Notes: generated from the sequence alone by a model not told the origin. Counted from the first letter of the stretch, positions 24,301 to 31,901 are shown. The stretch is 64,000 nt of DNA from Pseudomonas protegens CHA0 (GCF_000397205.1 NC_021237.1:125001-189000), one strand, 5' to 3'. Numbers and translations: made by a program.

Positions 24301-27300
24301 CTGAGCGAACTGCCCCCAGCCAGAGCGTCGTTTGGCGCGGTGAAGTTGACGCTGGCGGACGACTCGCCCACCGGAATGGTGATGATCTGTCCGTTGGACA
24401 GAGTGACCACGACCGGCGAGCCGGTTACTGGCGCGGTCACCGACGCGGTGTAAACAACAATGCCACCCTCAGCCACGCTTGGTGTTGCGGTCAGGCTGAC
24501 GGTCGACGTATCGATCGTGTCAGTGACATCAGTCACCGCTGGCGCTGGATTAGTCTCCAGGTTCTCGAAGTTACCGCCCTCGGCCTTGGTAATGGTGGCT
24601 TCGACTTTACCGGCGTCTTTGTACACATCGTCAGCCGGAGCGGCGACGGTGGCAGTACCGGAAGTGGCACCGGCGGCGATGGTGATTACCGCGCCATTGC
24701 TCAGGGTCACAGTGACCGGAGTGCCAGCTGCATTGGTCAATGTGGCGGTGTAGACGATGGAGCCGCCTTCGGCCACGGACTCAGTAGCCGAGAGGCTCAG
24801 AGTTGTAGTGTCAGGAGTATCGGTGACCGAGGTTTCAGCCGGCTTGTCGCTGACTTCCAACTTCTCGTAGTTACCGCCGTCCGCCTTGGTGATAGTGGTG
24901 CTCAGGGAGCTACCGCCCGCCAACGCATCGTTTGGTGCGGTGAAGTTGACGCTGGCGGACGACTCGCCCACTGGAATGGTGATGGTCTGGCCATTAGACA
25001 GAGTCACTACGACCGGGGAACCAGTCACGGGGGCGGTGACCGACGCGGTGTAAACCACAGTGCCGCCTTCGGCGACATTAGGGGTAGCTGTCAGCGAAAC
25101 AGTGCTGGTATCGATGGTGTCAGTGACATCGGTGACGGCTGGAGTCGGGTTGGTCTCCAGGTTCTCGAAGTTGCCACCCTCGGCTTTGGTGATCGTTGCC
25201 TCGACCTTGCCGGCGTCCTTGTAGACGTCATCGGCTGGCGCGGCGACGGTCGCTGTGCCTGAGGTAGCACCGGCAGCGATGGTGATCACTGCGCCGTTGG
25301 AGAGGGTCACGGTGACCGGAGTACCTGCGGCATTAGTCAGGGTGGCGGTGTAGACGATGGAACCGCCTTCAGCCACGGACTCGGTCGCGCTCAGGCTCAG
25401 AGTGGTGGTGTCCGGGGTATCGGTAACCGAAGTCTCGGCTGGCTTGTCGCTGACCTCCAGCTTCTCGTAGTTGCCGCCGTCGGCCTTAGTGATGGTGGTA
25501 CTCAGGGAGCTGCCGCCAGCCAACGCATCGTTGGGTGCGGTGAAGTTTACCGAGCCCTGGCTTTCGCCAACCGGAATAGTGATGGTCTGGCCGTTGGACA
25601 GAGTGACGACTACCGGCGAACCGGTCACTGGCGCAGTCACGGAGGCGGTGTAAACGACGGTGCCGCCTTCAGCCACATTCGGGGTGGCGGTCAGACTGAC
25701 AGTCGACGTATCGATCGTGTCAGTGACATCAGTCACCGCTGGCGCTGGATTGGTCTCCAGGTTCTCGAAGTTGCCGCCTTCGGCCTTGGTAATAGTGGCT
25801 TCGACTTTACCGGCGTCCTTGTAGACGTCATCGGCAGGTGCGGCCACGGTGGTGGTACCCGTGGTGGCACCGGCAGCAATAGTGATCACGGCACCATTGC
25901 TCAAGGTCACGGTGACCGGAGTACCGGCAGCGTTGGTCAATGTGGCGGTGTAGACAATCGAACCACCTTCAGCCACGGACTCAGTAGCCGAGAGGCTCAG
26001 GGTTGTAGTGTCTGGTGTGTCAGTTACCGAGGTTTCAGCGGGCTTGTCGCTGACCTCCAGCTTCTCGTAGTTACCGCCATCCGCCTTGGTGATGGTGGTG
26101 CTTAGGGAACTGCCGCCAGCGAGGGCATCATTCGGCGCGGTGAAGTTCACCGAGCCCTGGCTTTCGCCAACCGGAATAGTGATGGTCTGTCCGTTGGACA
26201 GGGTCACCACGACTGGGGAGCCGGTCACTGGCGCAGTCACCGATGCGGTGTAAACGACGGTGCCGCCTTCAGCCACATTCGGAGTGGCGGTCAGACTGAC
26301 CGTCGACGTATCGATCGTGTCTGTGACGTCGGTGACAGCTGGAGTCGGGTTGGTCTCCAGATTCTCGAAGTTACCGCCTTCGGCTTTAGTGATGGTGGCT
26401 TCGACCTTGCCCGCGTCCTTATAAACGTCATCGGCAGGTGCGGCCACGGTTGCCGTGCCCGAAGTGGCACCGGCAGCAATAGTGATCACGGCACCGTTAC
26501 TCAAGGTCACGGTGACCGGAGTGCCAGCGGCGTTGGTCAGGGTTGCGGTGTAGACGATGGAGCCGCCTTCGGCCACGGACTCAGTAGCCGAGAGGCTCAG
26601 GGTTGTAGTGTCTGGTGTGTCAGTTACCGAGGTTTCAGCGGGCTTGTCGCTGATTTCCAGCTTCTCGTAGTTGCCGCCGTCGGCCTTAGTGATGGTGGTG
26701 CTCAGGGAGCTGCCGCCAGCGAGGGCATCGTTTGGCGCGGTGAAGTTTACGCTGGCAGAAGACTCACCCACCGGGATGGTGATGGTCTGACCGTTGGACA
26801 GAGTGACGACCATTGGAGAACCGGTCACTGGCGCGGTCACGGAGGCGGTATACACCACGGTTCCACCTTCAGCCACGCTCGGTGTGGCAGTCAGGGAAAC
26901 GGTGCTGGTGTCGATGGTGTCAGTGACATCGGTTACCGCCGGGGCTGGATTGGTCTCCAGGTTTTCGAAGTTGCCGCCTTCGGCCTTGGTAATGGTGGCT
27001 TCGACTTTGCCTGCATCTTTGTAGACGTCATCCGCCGGGGCCGCGACGGTGGCAGTACCGGAAGTGGCGCCAGCGGCGATGGTGATCACCGCGCCGTTAG
27101 AGAGCGTGACAGTAACAGGCGTACCCGCAGCATTAGTCAGGGTCGCGGTGTAGACAATCGAACCACCTTCGGCCACGGACTCGGTCGCGCTCAGGCTCAG
27201 AGTGGTGGTGTCAGGAGTATCGGTGACGGAGGTTTCAGCCGGCTTGTCGCTGACTTCCAGTTTCTCGTAGTTACCACCGTCGGCTTTGGTAATGGTGGTG

Positions 27301-30158
27301 CTGAGCGAACTGCCGCCCGCCAATGCATCGTTGGGAGCAGTGAAATTCACGCTGCCAGACGACTCACCTACTGGAATGGTGATGGTCTGGCCGTTGGACA
27401 GAGTGACGACTACCGGCGAACCGGTCACTGGCGCTGTCACCGACGCGGTGTAAACAACAATGCCACCCTCAGCCACGCTTGGTGTTGCGGTCAGACTGAC
27501 AGTCGACGTATCGATCGTGTCAGTGACATCAGTCACCGCCGGGGCTGGATTTGTCTCCAGGTGCTCGAAGTTGCCACCCTCGGATTTGGTAATGGTGGCT
27601 TCGACTTTACCGGCGTCTTTGTACACATCGTCAGCCGGAGCGGCGACGGTGGCAGTACCGGAAGTGGCACCGGCGGCGATGGTGATTACCGCGCCATTGC
27701 TCAGGGTCACAGTGACCGGAGTGCCAGCTGCATTGGTCAATGTGGCGGTGTAGACGATGGAGCCGCCTTCGGCCACGGACTCGGTAGCGCTCAGGCTCAG
27801 AGTGGTGGTGTCAGGGGTATCGGTAACCGAAGTCTCGGCTGGCTTGTCGCTGATTTCCAACTTCTCGTAGTTACCGCCATCCGCTTTGGTGATGGTAGTG
27901 CTCAGGGAGCTGCCGCCAGCGAGGGCATCGTTGGGTGCGGTGAAGTTCACGCTGGCGGACGACTCACCCACTGGAATGGTGATGGTCTGGCCGTTGGACA
28001 GGGTCACCACGACTGGCGAGCCGGTTACCGGCGCTGTCACCGAGGCGGTGTAAACCACAGTGCCGCCTTCGGCGACGCTCGGCGTGGCAGTCAGGGAAAC
28101 GGTGCTGGTGTCGATGGTGTCCGTGACATCGGTGACGGCTGGAGTCGGATTGGTCTCCAGATTCTCGAAGTTGCCACCGTCCGCTTTAGTGATGGTGACT
28201 TCGACTTTACCGGCGTCCTTGTAGACGTCATCCGCCGGAGCGGCCACGGTGGTGGTGCCAGTAGTGGCACCCGCTGCGATGGTGATTACCGCGCCGTTGG
28301 AGAGGGTCACGGTGACTGGAGTACCAGCGGCATTGGTCAGGGTGGCGGTGTAGACGATGGAGCCACCCTCGGCCACGGTATCGGTGGCGGTCACGCTCAG
28401 GGTCGTTGTATCCGGGGTATCGGTGACGGAAGTTTCAGCAGGCTTGTCGCTGATTTCCAGCTTCTCGTAGTTACCGCCGTCCGCCTTGGTGATAGTGGTG
28501 CTCAGGGAGCTACCGCCCGCCAACGCATCGTTTGGCGCGGTGAAGTTGACGCTGGCGGACGACTCGCCCACCGGAATGGTGATGGTCTGGCCATTGGACA
28601 GAGTGACGACGACCGGCGAACCGGTCACTGGCGCAGTCACCGATGCGGTGTAAACGACGGTGCCGCCCTCGGCGACGCTTGGTGTTGCGGTCAGGCTGAC
28701 GGTCGAAGTATCGATCGTGTCAGTGACATCGGTCACAGCCGGAGCCGGGTCGGTGACCAGGTTTTCGAAATTGCCGCCATCGGCCTTGGTGATGGTGACT
28801 TCAACCTTGCCCGCGTCTTTATAGACGTCATCGGCAGGGGCGGCGACGGTGGCAGTACCGGAAGTGGCACCGGCAGCGATGGTGATTACCGCGCCGTTGC
28901 TCAGGGTCACGGTGACCGGGGTGCCAGCAGGGTTGGTCAGGGTCGCGGTGTAGACGATGGAGCCACCCTCGGCCACGGTATCGGTGGCCGACAGGCTCAG
29001 GCCGGTGTCGTCGATGCTGTCGGTCACGGTGGTGACCGCTTTGTCTGGGCTGGGTTGCAGGTTCTCGAAGTTGCCGCCTTCAGCCTTGGTGATACCGACT
29101 TCGATGGTGTCGCCGTTCTTGTAGACGTCATTGGCTGGCGCCGGGACGTCGATCGAGCCACTGGACTTGCCCGCTTCGATAGTGATCACCGAGCCGTTGG
29201 ACAGGGTGATGGTCACCGGAGTCTGTGCCGGGTTGGTGAGGGTGGCGGTGTAGGTGATCTGCCCGCCCTCGGTAACGCTGGCATCAGCGGTCAGGCTGAC
29301 GGTGGTGGTGTCGATGGTGTCGGTGACCTGGGTGACCGCCGGGGTCGGGTTGACCGTTACCAGCAGGCCGCCACCGCCGGTGGTGCCGGTCACGCTGACG
29401 CTGATCTGGCCCGGGTCGATATAGACGTTGTCCTGGGGCGCCAGGGGCACCTGCACGCTGCCAGTGGTCTGGCCGGCGCTGATGACGATGACCGCGCCAT
29501 TGGACAGGGTCACAGTCAGGTCGGTAAGTGGCGCCTGGGTCAGGGTCGCGGTGTACACCAGGGTGCCACCGGCTTCGGTAATGGTTGGGGTGGCGCCCAG
29601 GGTCAGGGTGGCCGGGCGCAGGGAGTCACTCCCGCTGCCATTGCCGTTGCCATTGCCCAGGCCGCCATTGTTGGTCAGGCCGCCAAAGGTGTTGTCCTGG
29701 GTCGAATTGGCCAGCCCCAGGCCAGCGGTGGGGAAACCGATGGTCGGGTCGACCCGGCCCGCAGTCTCTTCCAACTGCACAAAACTGTGGCCACCACCGG
29801 CCGCGCCGCCATTCCCCGCGGCGGTCGGGCCGGCGGCGGTGGCTTCCAGGTCGGTGGTCGGGTCGGCGCCGGCGGCGATGGCCTGCTGCAGTTCTGCCAC
29901 CGAAGGGGCGGCCTGAGCGGTGGCCTGTGCCAGGTCCGTGCTGGAGTCCGGTGCGGCACCGCTCCACTGGGTGTCACGCCCCAGGTCCAGAGTACGCCCG
30001 TCGGTCAACTCCAGGGTGACGGCCCCGGCCGGGCCGGTGTCTACCTCGTCACCCACGAACAGGCGGTCCCCTTCAATGAGTACGCGTCGGATCCCTTCCG
30101 GGGAAACCACGAAAACTTGGCCGACAATGCTTTTGACGATGGCAACAACACTGCTCAT
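15399..30158 (-). CDS. lapA: LapA-type giant RTX adhesin (type I secreted)
   Basis: Cell-surface biofilm adhesin of 4919 aa, with no cysteine. The N-terminal retention module (residues 1-about 105, MSSVVAIVKSIVGQ...) folds in the periplasm and plugs the LapE channel. It is followed by two TAAG motifs (107-110 and 112-115), the LapG cleavage sequence. A Gly/Asn linker precedes Ig-like extender units: two divergent ones (about 182-384), then 33 units of exactly 100 residues (385-3684). A Calx-beta-like unit (3685-about 3797), cadherin-like modules and a PA14-like segment (about 4145-4235) follow. A vWA domain with an intact MIDAS DSSGSMS (about 4416) precedes RTX nonapeptides (GGxGNDxLxG, about 4690-4706 and 4750-4825) and the C-terminal secretion signal. 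The ATG is preceded by GGAGAG. It is divergent from lapE-lapB-lapC. No clear terminator was found in the 160 nt downstream. Confidence 0.97.
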   Translation of the reverse strand: MSSVVAIVKSIVGQVFVVSPEGIRRVLIEGDRLFVGDEVDTGPAGAVTLELTDGRTLDLGRDTQWSGAAPDSSTDLAQATAQAAPSVAELQQAIAAGADPTTDLEATAAGPTAAGNGGAAGGGHSFVQLEETAGRVDPTIGFPTAGLGLANSTQDNTFGGLTNNGGLGNGNGNGSGSDSLRPATLTLGATPTITEAGGTLVYTATLTQAPLTDLTVTLSNGAVIVISAGQTTGSVQVPLAPQDNVYIDPGQISVSVTGTTGGGGLLVTVNPTPAVTQVTDTIDTTTVSLTADASVTEGGQITYTATLTNPAQTPVTITLSNGSVITIEAGKSSGSIDVPAPANDVYKNGDTIEVGITKAEGGNFENLQPSPDKAVTTVTDSIDDTGLSLSATDTVAEGGSIVYTATLTNPAGTPVTVTLSNGAVITIAAGATSGTATVAAPADDVYKDAGKVEVTITKADGGNFENLVTDPAPAVTDVTDTIDTSTVSLTATPSVAEGGTVVYTASVTAPVTGSPVVVTLSNGQTITIPVGESSASVNFTAPNDALAGGSSLSTTITKADGGNYEKLEISDKPAETSVTDTPDTTTLSVTATDTVAEGGSIVYTATLTNAAGTPVTVTLSNGAVITIAAGATTGTTTVAAPADDVYKDAGKVEVTITKADGGNFENLETNPTPAVTDVTDTIDTSTVSLTATPSVAEGGTVVYTASVTAPVTGSPVVVTLSNGQTITIPVGESSASVNFTAPNDALAGGSSLSTTITKADGGNYEKLEISDKPAETSVTDTPDTTTLSLSATESVAEGGSIVYTATLTNAAGTPVTVTLSNGAVITIAAGATSGTATVAAPADDVYKDAGKVEATITKSEGGNFEHLETNPAPAVTDVTDTIDTSTVSLTATPSVAEGGIVVYTASVTAPVTGSPVVVTLSNGQTITIPVGESSGSVNFTAPNDALAGGSSLSTTITKADGGNYEKLEVSDKPAETSVTDTPDTTTLSLSATESVAEGGSIVYTATLTNAAGTPVTVTLSNGAVITIAAGATSGTATVAAPADDVYKDAGKVEATITKAEGGNFENLETNPAPAVTDVTDTIDTSTVSLTATPSVAEGGTVVYTASVTAPVTGSPMVVTLSNGQTITIPVGESSASVNFTAPNDALAGGSSLSTTITKADGGNYEKLEISDKPAETSVTDTPDTTTLSLSATESVAEGGSIVYTATLTNAAGTPVTVTLSNGAVITIAAGATSGTATVAAPADDVYKDAGKVEATITKAEGGNFENLETNPTPAVTDVTDTIDTSTVSLTATPNVAEGGTVVYTASVTAPVTGSPVVVTLSNGQTITIPVGESQGSVNFTAPNDALAGGSSLSTTITKADGGNYEKLEVSDKPAETSVTDTPDTTTLSLSATESVAEGGSIVYTATLTNAAGTPVTVTLSNGAVITIAAGATTGTTTVAAPADDVYKDAGKVEATITKAEGGNFENLETNPAPAVTDVTDTIDTSTVSLTATPNVAEGGTVVYTASVTAPVTGSPVVVTLSNGQTITIPVGESQGSVNFTAPNDALAGGSSLSTTITKADGGNYEKLEVSDKPAETSVTDTPDTTTLSLSATESVAEGGSIVYTATLTNAAGTPVTVTLSNGAVITIAAGATSGTATVAAPADDVYKDAGKVEATITKAEGGNFENLETNPTPAVTDVTDTIDTSTVSLTATPNVAEGGTVVYTASVTAPVTGSPVVVTLSNGQTITIPVGESSASVNFTAPNDALAGGSSLSTTITKADGGNYEKLEVSDKPAETSVTDTPDTTTLSLSATESVAEGGSIVYTATLTNAAGTPVTVTLSNGAVITIAAGATSGTATVAAPADDVYKDAGKVEATITKAEGGNFENLETNPAPAVTDVTDTIDTSTVSLTATPSVAEGGIVVYTASVTAPVTGSPVVVTLSNGQIITIPVGESSASVNFTAPNDALAGGSSLSTTITKADGGNYEKLEVSDKPAETSVTDTPDTTTLSLSATESVAEGGSIIYTATLTNAAGTPVTVTLSNGAVITIAAGATSGTATVAAPADDVYKDAGKVEATITKAEGGNFENLETNPAPAVTDVTDTIDTSTVSLTATPSVAEGGIVVYTASVTAPVTGSPVVVTLSNGQTITIPVGESSGSVNFTAPNDALAGGSSLSTTITKADGGNYEKLEVSDKPAETSVTDTPDTTTLSLSATESVAEGGSIVYTATLTNAAGTPVTVTLSNGAVITIAAGATSGTATVAAPADDVYKDAGKVEATIAKAEGGNFENLETNPTPAVTDVTDTIDTSTVSLTATPNVAEGGTVVYTASVTAPVTGSPVVVTLSNGQTITIPVGESSASVNFTAPNDALAGGSSLSTTITKADGGNYEKLEISDKPAETSVTDTPDTTTLSLSATESVAEGGSIVYTATLTNAAGTPVTVTLSNGAVITIAAGATTGTTTVAAPADDVYKDAGKVEATITKAEGGNFENLETNPAPAVTDVTDTIDTSTVSLTATPSVAEGGTVVYTASVTAPVTGSPVVVTLSNGQTITIPVGESQGSVNFTAPNDALAGGSSLSTTITKADGGNYEKLEVSDKPAETSVTDTPDTTTLSLSATESVAEGGSIVYTATLTNAAGTPVTVTLSNGAVITIAAGATSGTATVAAPADDVYKDAGKVEATITKAEGGNFENLETNPAPAVTDVTDTIDTSTVSLTATPSVAEGGIVVYTASVTAPVTGSPVVVTLSNGQTITIPVGESSASVNFTAPNDALAGGSSLSTTITKADGGNYEKLEISDKPAETSVTDTTDTTTLSLSATESVAEGGSIVYTATLTNAAGTPVTVTLSNGAVITIAAGATSGTATVAAPADDVYKDAGKVEATITKAEGGNFEHLETNPTPAVTDVTDTIDTSTVSLTATPSVAEGGTVVYTASVTAPVTGSPVVVTLSNGQTITIPVGESSASVNFTAPNDALAGGSSLSTTITKADGGNYEKLEVSDKPAETSVTDTPDTTTLSLSATESVAEGGSIIYTATLTNAAGTPVTVTLSNGAVITIAAGATSGTATVAAPADDVYKDAGKVEATITKAEGGNFENLETNPAPAVTDVTDTIDISTVSLTATPSVAEGGTVVYTASVTAPVTGSPVVVTLSNGQTITIPVGESSASVNFTAPNDALAGGSSLSTTITKADGGNYEKLEVSDKPAETSVTDTPDTTTLSLSATESVTEGGSIVYTATLTNAAGTPVTVTLSNGAVITIAAGATAGTTTVAAPADDVYKDAGKVEATITKAEGGNFENLETNPAPAVTDVTDTIDNSTVSLKATPSAAEGGNVTYTATVTAPVTGSPVVVTLANGEKITIPVGETTGSVSISAPNDVLVGHTPLTNSITNVSGGNYENLIADKTPVSTTVTDTVDTTSVSLTATGTVAEGGQIIYTATLTNAAGTPVTVTLSNGAVITIAAGATTGTTTVAAPADDVYKDAGKVEATITKAEGGNFEKLVPNTTPAVTDVTDTIDNSTVSLKATPSAAEGGNVTYTATVTAPVTGSPVVVTLANGEKITIPVGETTGSVSISAPNDVLVGHTPLTNSITNVSGGNYENLVADKTPVSTTVTDTVDTTSVSLTATGTVAEGGQITYTATLTNAAGTPVTVTLSNGSVIHIEAGKTTGTVTVAAPADDVYIDAGKVNATITNATGGNFEKLVTDTTPAVTNVTDTLDTTSVGISGSASVTEGQTASYTVSLTHPAQTEVTLKISYSGTATDGSDFSGVYTVKIPAGASSATFNVATIDDKITEGTENFTVKIDSATGGNFENLVVGSNNSVTTSIIDNDAPPVIDLDANNSSGATGADYKVTFTEGTTGPGVSIADTDLSITDPDSTLLTGATIVLTNRQPGDSLNLGNSVNGITINANSKDGSITLTLSGSATLADYMQQIKNITFTNNSEDPSTTPRTITVTVTDGGNYSNVATTTVNVVAVNDAPTATGGAVTGNEDTPLALTWSNFGVSDVDSPASSLGVKITQLPSDGKLQYLDGSTWKDVANNQTFSKADIDAGKLRFTPDANESGTNGYGGNGVGNQQADYAQIKFQPTDGQALGNTGTVTVDITPVADAPTLSVAGNSVNSVGLLKEVWTNLSGLGTDGSGASASTLKSVIDAAGTPNSSSLATNVQSDGNITPGTASKTSGLIYLEAGKAYTFSGTGDDSLLVTIGGKNVASTTWGAGGNLNGTFTPTTSGYYTIDIYHHNQSGPGSYDVNLSVNGGAAVDLSNAGVPLYTGVTDLTNAGVSVSDLHGTNGEGYYDGYKLNEGGEGGSVHLSKITTGLTDTDGSETLSVKISGIPAGSVLSDGAGHTFTATATSGEANVTGWNLGNLTVTPPPYYNGTFNLNVTSTSTESLGGSASTSAQIPVKVYPAVYNSVVATSGDDTVTGTDGNDIVVADIGGLTVVPGTNYNIAFMVDSSGSMSSASITAAKNSLTSVFNTLKNSIGGSSSGTVNIFLADFDTQVNKSVSVNLNDPTALAQLKAVLDSMTSGGGTNYEDVFKATANFFQSSQATGNSNATNLTYFITDGKPTYYQSGEQTNPTLYGNVRLDDVVTTSNYKLGDTFGKYLDNSHYLSVASDGTTILQTNNGWGWSSKTLGTLHAQGDGTYELSNLAGSGSSTDYYTTTNSNSGFALLSGLSNVEAIGINSGVSLNDLKPYDSDGKPQTNIDPNDLANSIIGHTEATMPGADKVSGGDGNDILFGDLVSFNGVAGEGYQAMQAYVAKQTGVDVSKVTTSNVHQYITEHYTEFDVSGSHDGNDTLLGGAGNDILFGQGGNDLLDGGKGNDILLGGTGNDTLIGGQGNDILIGGSGADTFVWKAGDTGNDVIKDFKASEGDRIDLRDLLQGESASTIDNFLKITTVDGVSTLQVSSEGKLNAAGGLANADVTIKLEGNNWSNANINSLIAGSDPTIKIDHNNS
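19107..29006 (-). repeat. 33 tandem 300-bp units (A/B alternating) inside lapA
   Basis: From residue 385 to 3684 the reading frame is built from 33 units of exactly 300 bp with no net insertion or deletion (9,900 bp). A units read TLSLSATESVAEGGSIVYTA..., and B units read STVSLTATPSVAEGGTVVYTA.... They alternate strictly, 17 A and 16 B, so the effective DNA period is 600 bp. The two B units nearest the C-terminus (near 19.5 and 20.1 kb) are a distinct variant, B' (KATPSAAEGGNVTYTA...). Each unit ends in a TD(T/S)xDT boundary. Confidence 0.96.
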
Positions 30159-30519
30159 TGGGGACTCTCCGGTGTACCGCTCAGTCGACTTCCATGTACC
30201 GGCTTAGGCGCGGGCCGCAACTCAGTCAGGACGTACTAGGTGTGTAATTGGGAACGGGTAATTGACAGATCTACCGTCAAAAGTTTGGCTATATTTTTTG
30301 GGTATTAACTTTATGCCAAACTATTGACCTTATGGACGCCATCCTAAACAATCGCCGAATTAATGTCACATTGATATTCACGCGGTAACCTGACTTGAAG
30401 TATGTGAACCAGTTCTTAGTTTGAACTTTCCGACGGACGGTTGTTTTGGTTGTAATAAATCGATGTGGTGCCACGTTCTGACGTGATTCTGGACACGCTG
30501 TCCGAGGGAAATTCTTACC
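30159..30519. promoter_or_regulatory. divergent lapA / lapE promoter region
   Basis: This 361-nt gap between the lapA and lapE start codons is the most AT-rich stretch of the locus, especially 30240-30480, in strong contrast to the flanking coding DNA. It must hold both promoters. No protein-coding content is convincing. One candidate operator is listed separately. In other pseudomonads lapA transcription responds to FleQ and c-di-GMP, but I cannot place a FleQ box with confidence. Confidence 0.7.
30262..30280. promoter_or_regulatory. inverted repeat TTGAC-N9-GTCAA upstream of lapA
   Basis: Perfect 5-bp arms around a 9-nt spacer (AGATCTACC), centred about 113 nt upstream of the lapA start and inside the AT-rich divergent region. 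It could be an activator or repressor site. The protein is not identifiable from the sequence. Confidence 0.35.
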
Positions 30520-31872
30520 ATGCGTTTTCATCTGTTCAAGGCCCTGCCCTTTGCCTTAGCCGCCAGCTTTGTGCAGGCTCAAACCCTTCCTGAAGCCATG
30601 CAGAAAGCACTGGATGTGCACCCGGAAATCCAAGCCGGCGTGAACAGCCGTCTGGCTGCTGACTACCAGCTGAAAGCCGCCAAAGGTGGCTATCTGCCAC
30701 GAGTGGACATGCTAGCTGGCTATGGTCGTGAAGGGACGGATAACCCTACGACCCGTGCGGGTACAGGCAGCAACCACTGGGAAACCTTGAACCGCGGCGA
30801 GTCAAGTTTGCGTCTGCAACAGATGGTTTTTGACGGTTTTGCCACGTCCAGCGAAGTCGGGCGTCAACAAGCCACCGTCAACTCCCGCGCCTACTCCCTG
30901 CTGGGCACCTCCGAGCGCACGGCCCTGACCGTGGCCCAGGTCTATCTGGATGTGCTGACCCGCCGTCAATTCGTGCAACTGGCGGAAGACAACCTGCGCA
31001 ATCACGAGCGTATCTACGACCAGATCAAGCTGCGCACCCAGCGTGGCGTGGGTAGCGGCGCCGACCTTGACCAGGCTGAAGCGCGGATGGCCCAAGCCCG
31101 CAACAACCTGATCACCGAGCAGACCAACCTCGCCGACGCCCAGACCAACTACCTGAGTGCCGTCGGAGAAATGCCGGACCAACTGGAACGCCCTGCCAGT
31201 TTCATGGCGCTGTTGCCGGCCAACCTCGACGAGGCCCGGCACCAGATGCTGGAAAACAGCCCGATCCTGCGTTCCGCCGAGTCCGATATCGTCGCTGCCG
31301 AGAAGCAGTACGATGCCGCCAAGTCGGCGTTCTATCCGCGCTTCGACGCGGAGCTGGGGCGTACTGCCGACAACGACCTGGACGGCCAGAACGGCCACAA
31401 CAATGAATGGCAGGCCATGCTGCGCATGCGCTTCAACCTGTTCGCCGGCGGCAGCAACAAGGCCGACCTGGAGTCCAAGGCCTACCAGTCCAACCAGGCG
31501 CTGGATATCCGCAACAACGCCCTGCGGGTGCTGAACGAGGAACTGGGCCTGGCCTGGAACGCCTTGAACAACGCCAACGCCCAGGTGCCGATCGCCCAGC
31601 AATATGTGGATCACAGCACCAGCGTGCGGACCGCCTACCAGAAGCAGTTCAGCCTGGGTGAACGTACCCTGCTGGACTTGCTCGACAGTGAAAACGAGTT
31701 GTTCACCGCCTCCCGGCGCCTGGCCGAGATCCAGAACATTCAGTTATTTACTCAATATCGAATCAAGGCGACCATGGGCGAGTTGCTCAAAAGCCAGGGA
31801 GTGGTGGCACCTATGGCCTCCGTCGTGCAAAGCGATGTGAAGCCCAAGGTCCAGCTGCCCGGGATGAATTGA
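30520..31872 (+). CDS. lapE: LapE, TolC-family outer-membrane channel
   Basis: Outer-membrane efflux protein of 450 aa with a signal peptide (about residues 1-20, ending VQA) followed directly by TLPEAMQKALDVHPEIQAG, the standard opening of type I secretion TolC homologues (AggA/LapE type). Two TolC repeats with long coiled-coil helices are visible (about 100-230 and 300-430, for example NLITEQTNLADAQTNYLSAVG). It forms the outer-membrane pore for LapA and holds the unprocessed adhesin through its N-terminal plug. GAGGGA lies 10 nt before the ATG. First gene of lapE-lapB-lapC. Confidence 0.93.
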   Translation: MRFHLFKALPFALAASFVQAQTLPEAMQKALDVHPEIQAGVNSRLAADYQLKAAKGGYLPRVDMLAGYGREGTDNPTTRAGTGSNHWETLNRGESSLRLQQMVFDGFATSSEVGRQQATVNSRAYSLLGTSERTALTVAQVYLDVLTRRQFVQLAEDNLRNHERIYDQIKLRTQRGVGSGADLDQAEARMAQARNNLITEQTNLADAQTNYLSAVGEMPDQLERPASFMALLPANLDEARHQMLENSPILRSAESDIVAAEKQYDAAKSAFYPRFDAELGRTADNDLDGQNGHNNEWQAMLRMRFNLFAGGSNKADLESKAYQSNQALDIRNNALRVLNEELGLAWNALNNANAQVPIAQQYVDHSTSVRTAYQKQFSLGERTLLDLLDSENELFTASRRLAEIQNIQLFTQYRIKATMGELLKSQGVVAPMASVVQSDVKPKVQLPGMN

Positions 31873-31901
31873 GCTAATTTCATCCAACCAGCCAGTCAAG
31901 A

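Noticed and set aside
15399..30158. CRISPR-like regular repetition
   Set aside because: The regular 300/600-bp periodicity is coding DNA for adhesin domains; there are no short direct repeats with unique spacers and no cas genes.
15237..30239. Very long open frames on the + strand opposite lapA (about 829, 1233 and 892 codons)
   Set aside because: They are mirror translations of the 600-bp lapA repeats: no stop occurs in one unit, so none occurs in the repeats. Composition is biased (Gly/Val/Asp-rich), no domains or ribosome-binding sites are seen, and the minus frame encodes a clear LapA protein.
30364..30380. A FleQ box (GTCACATTGATA...) upstream of lapE
   Set aside because: Only half of the consensus matches; not enough to report as a site.
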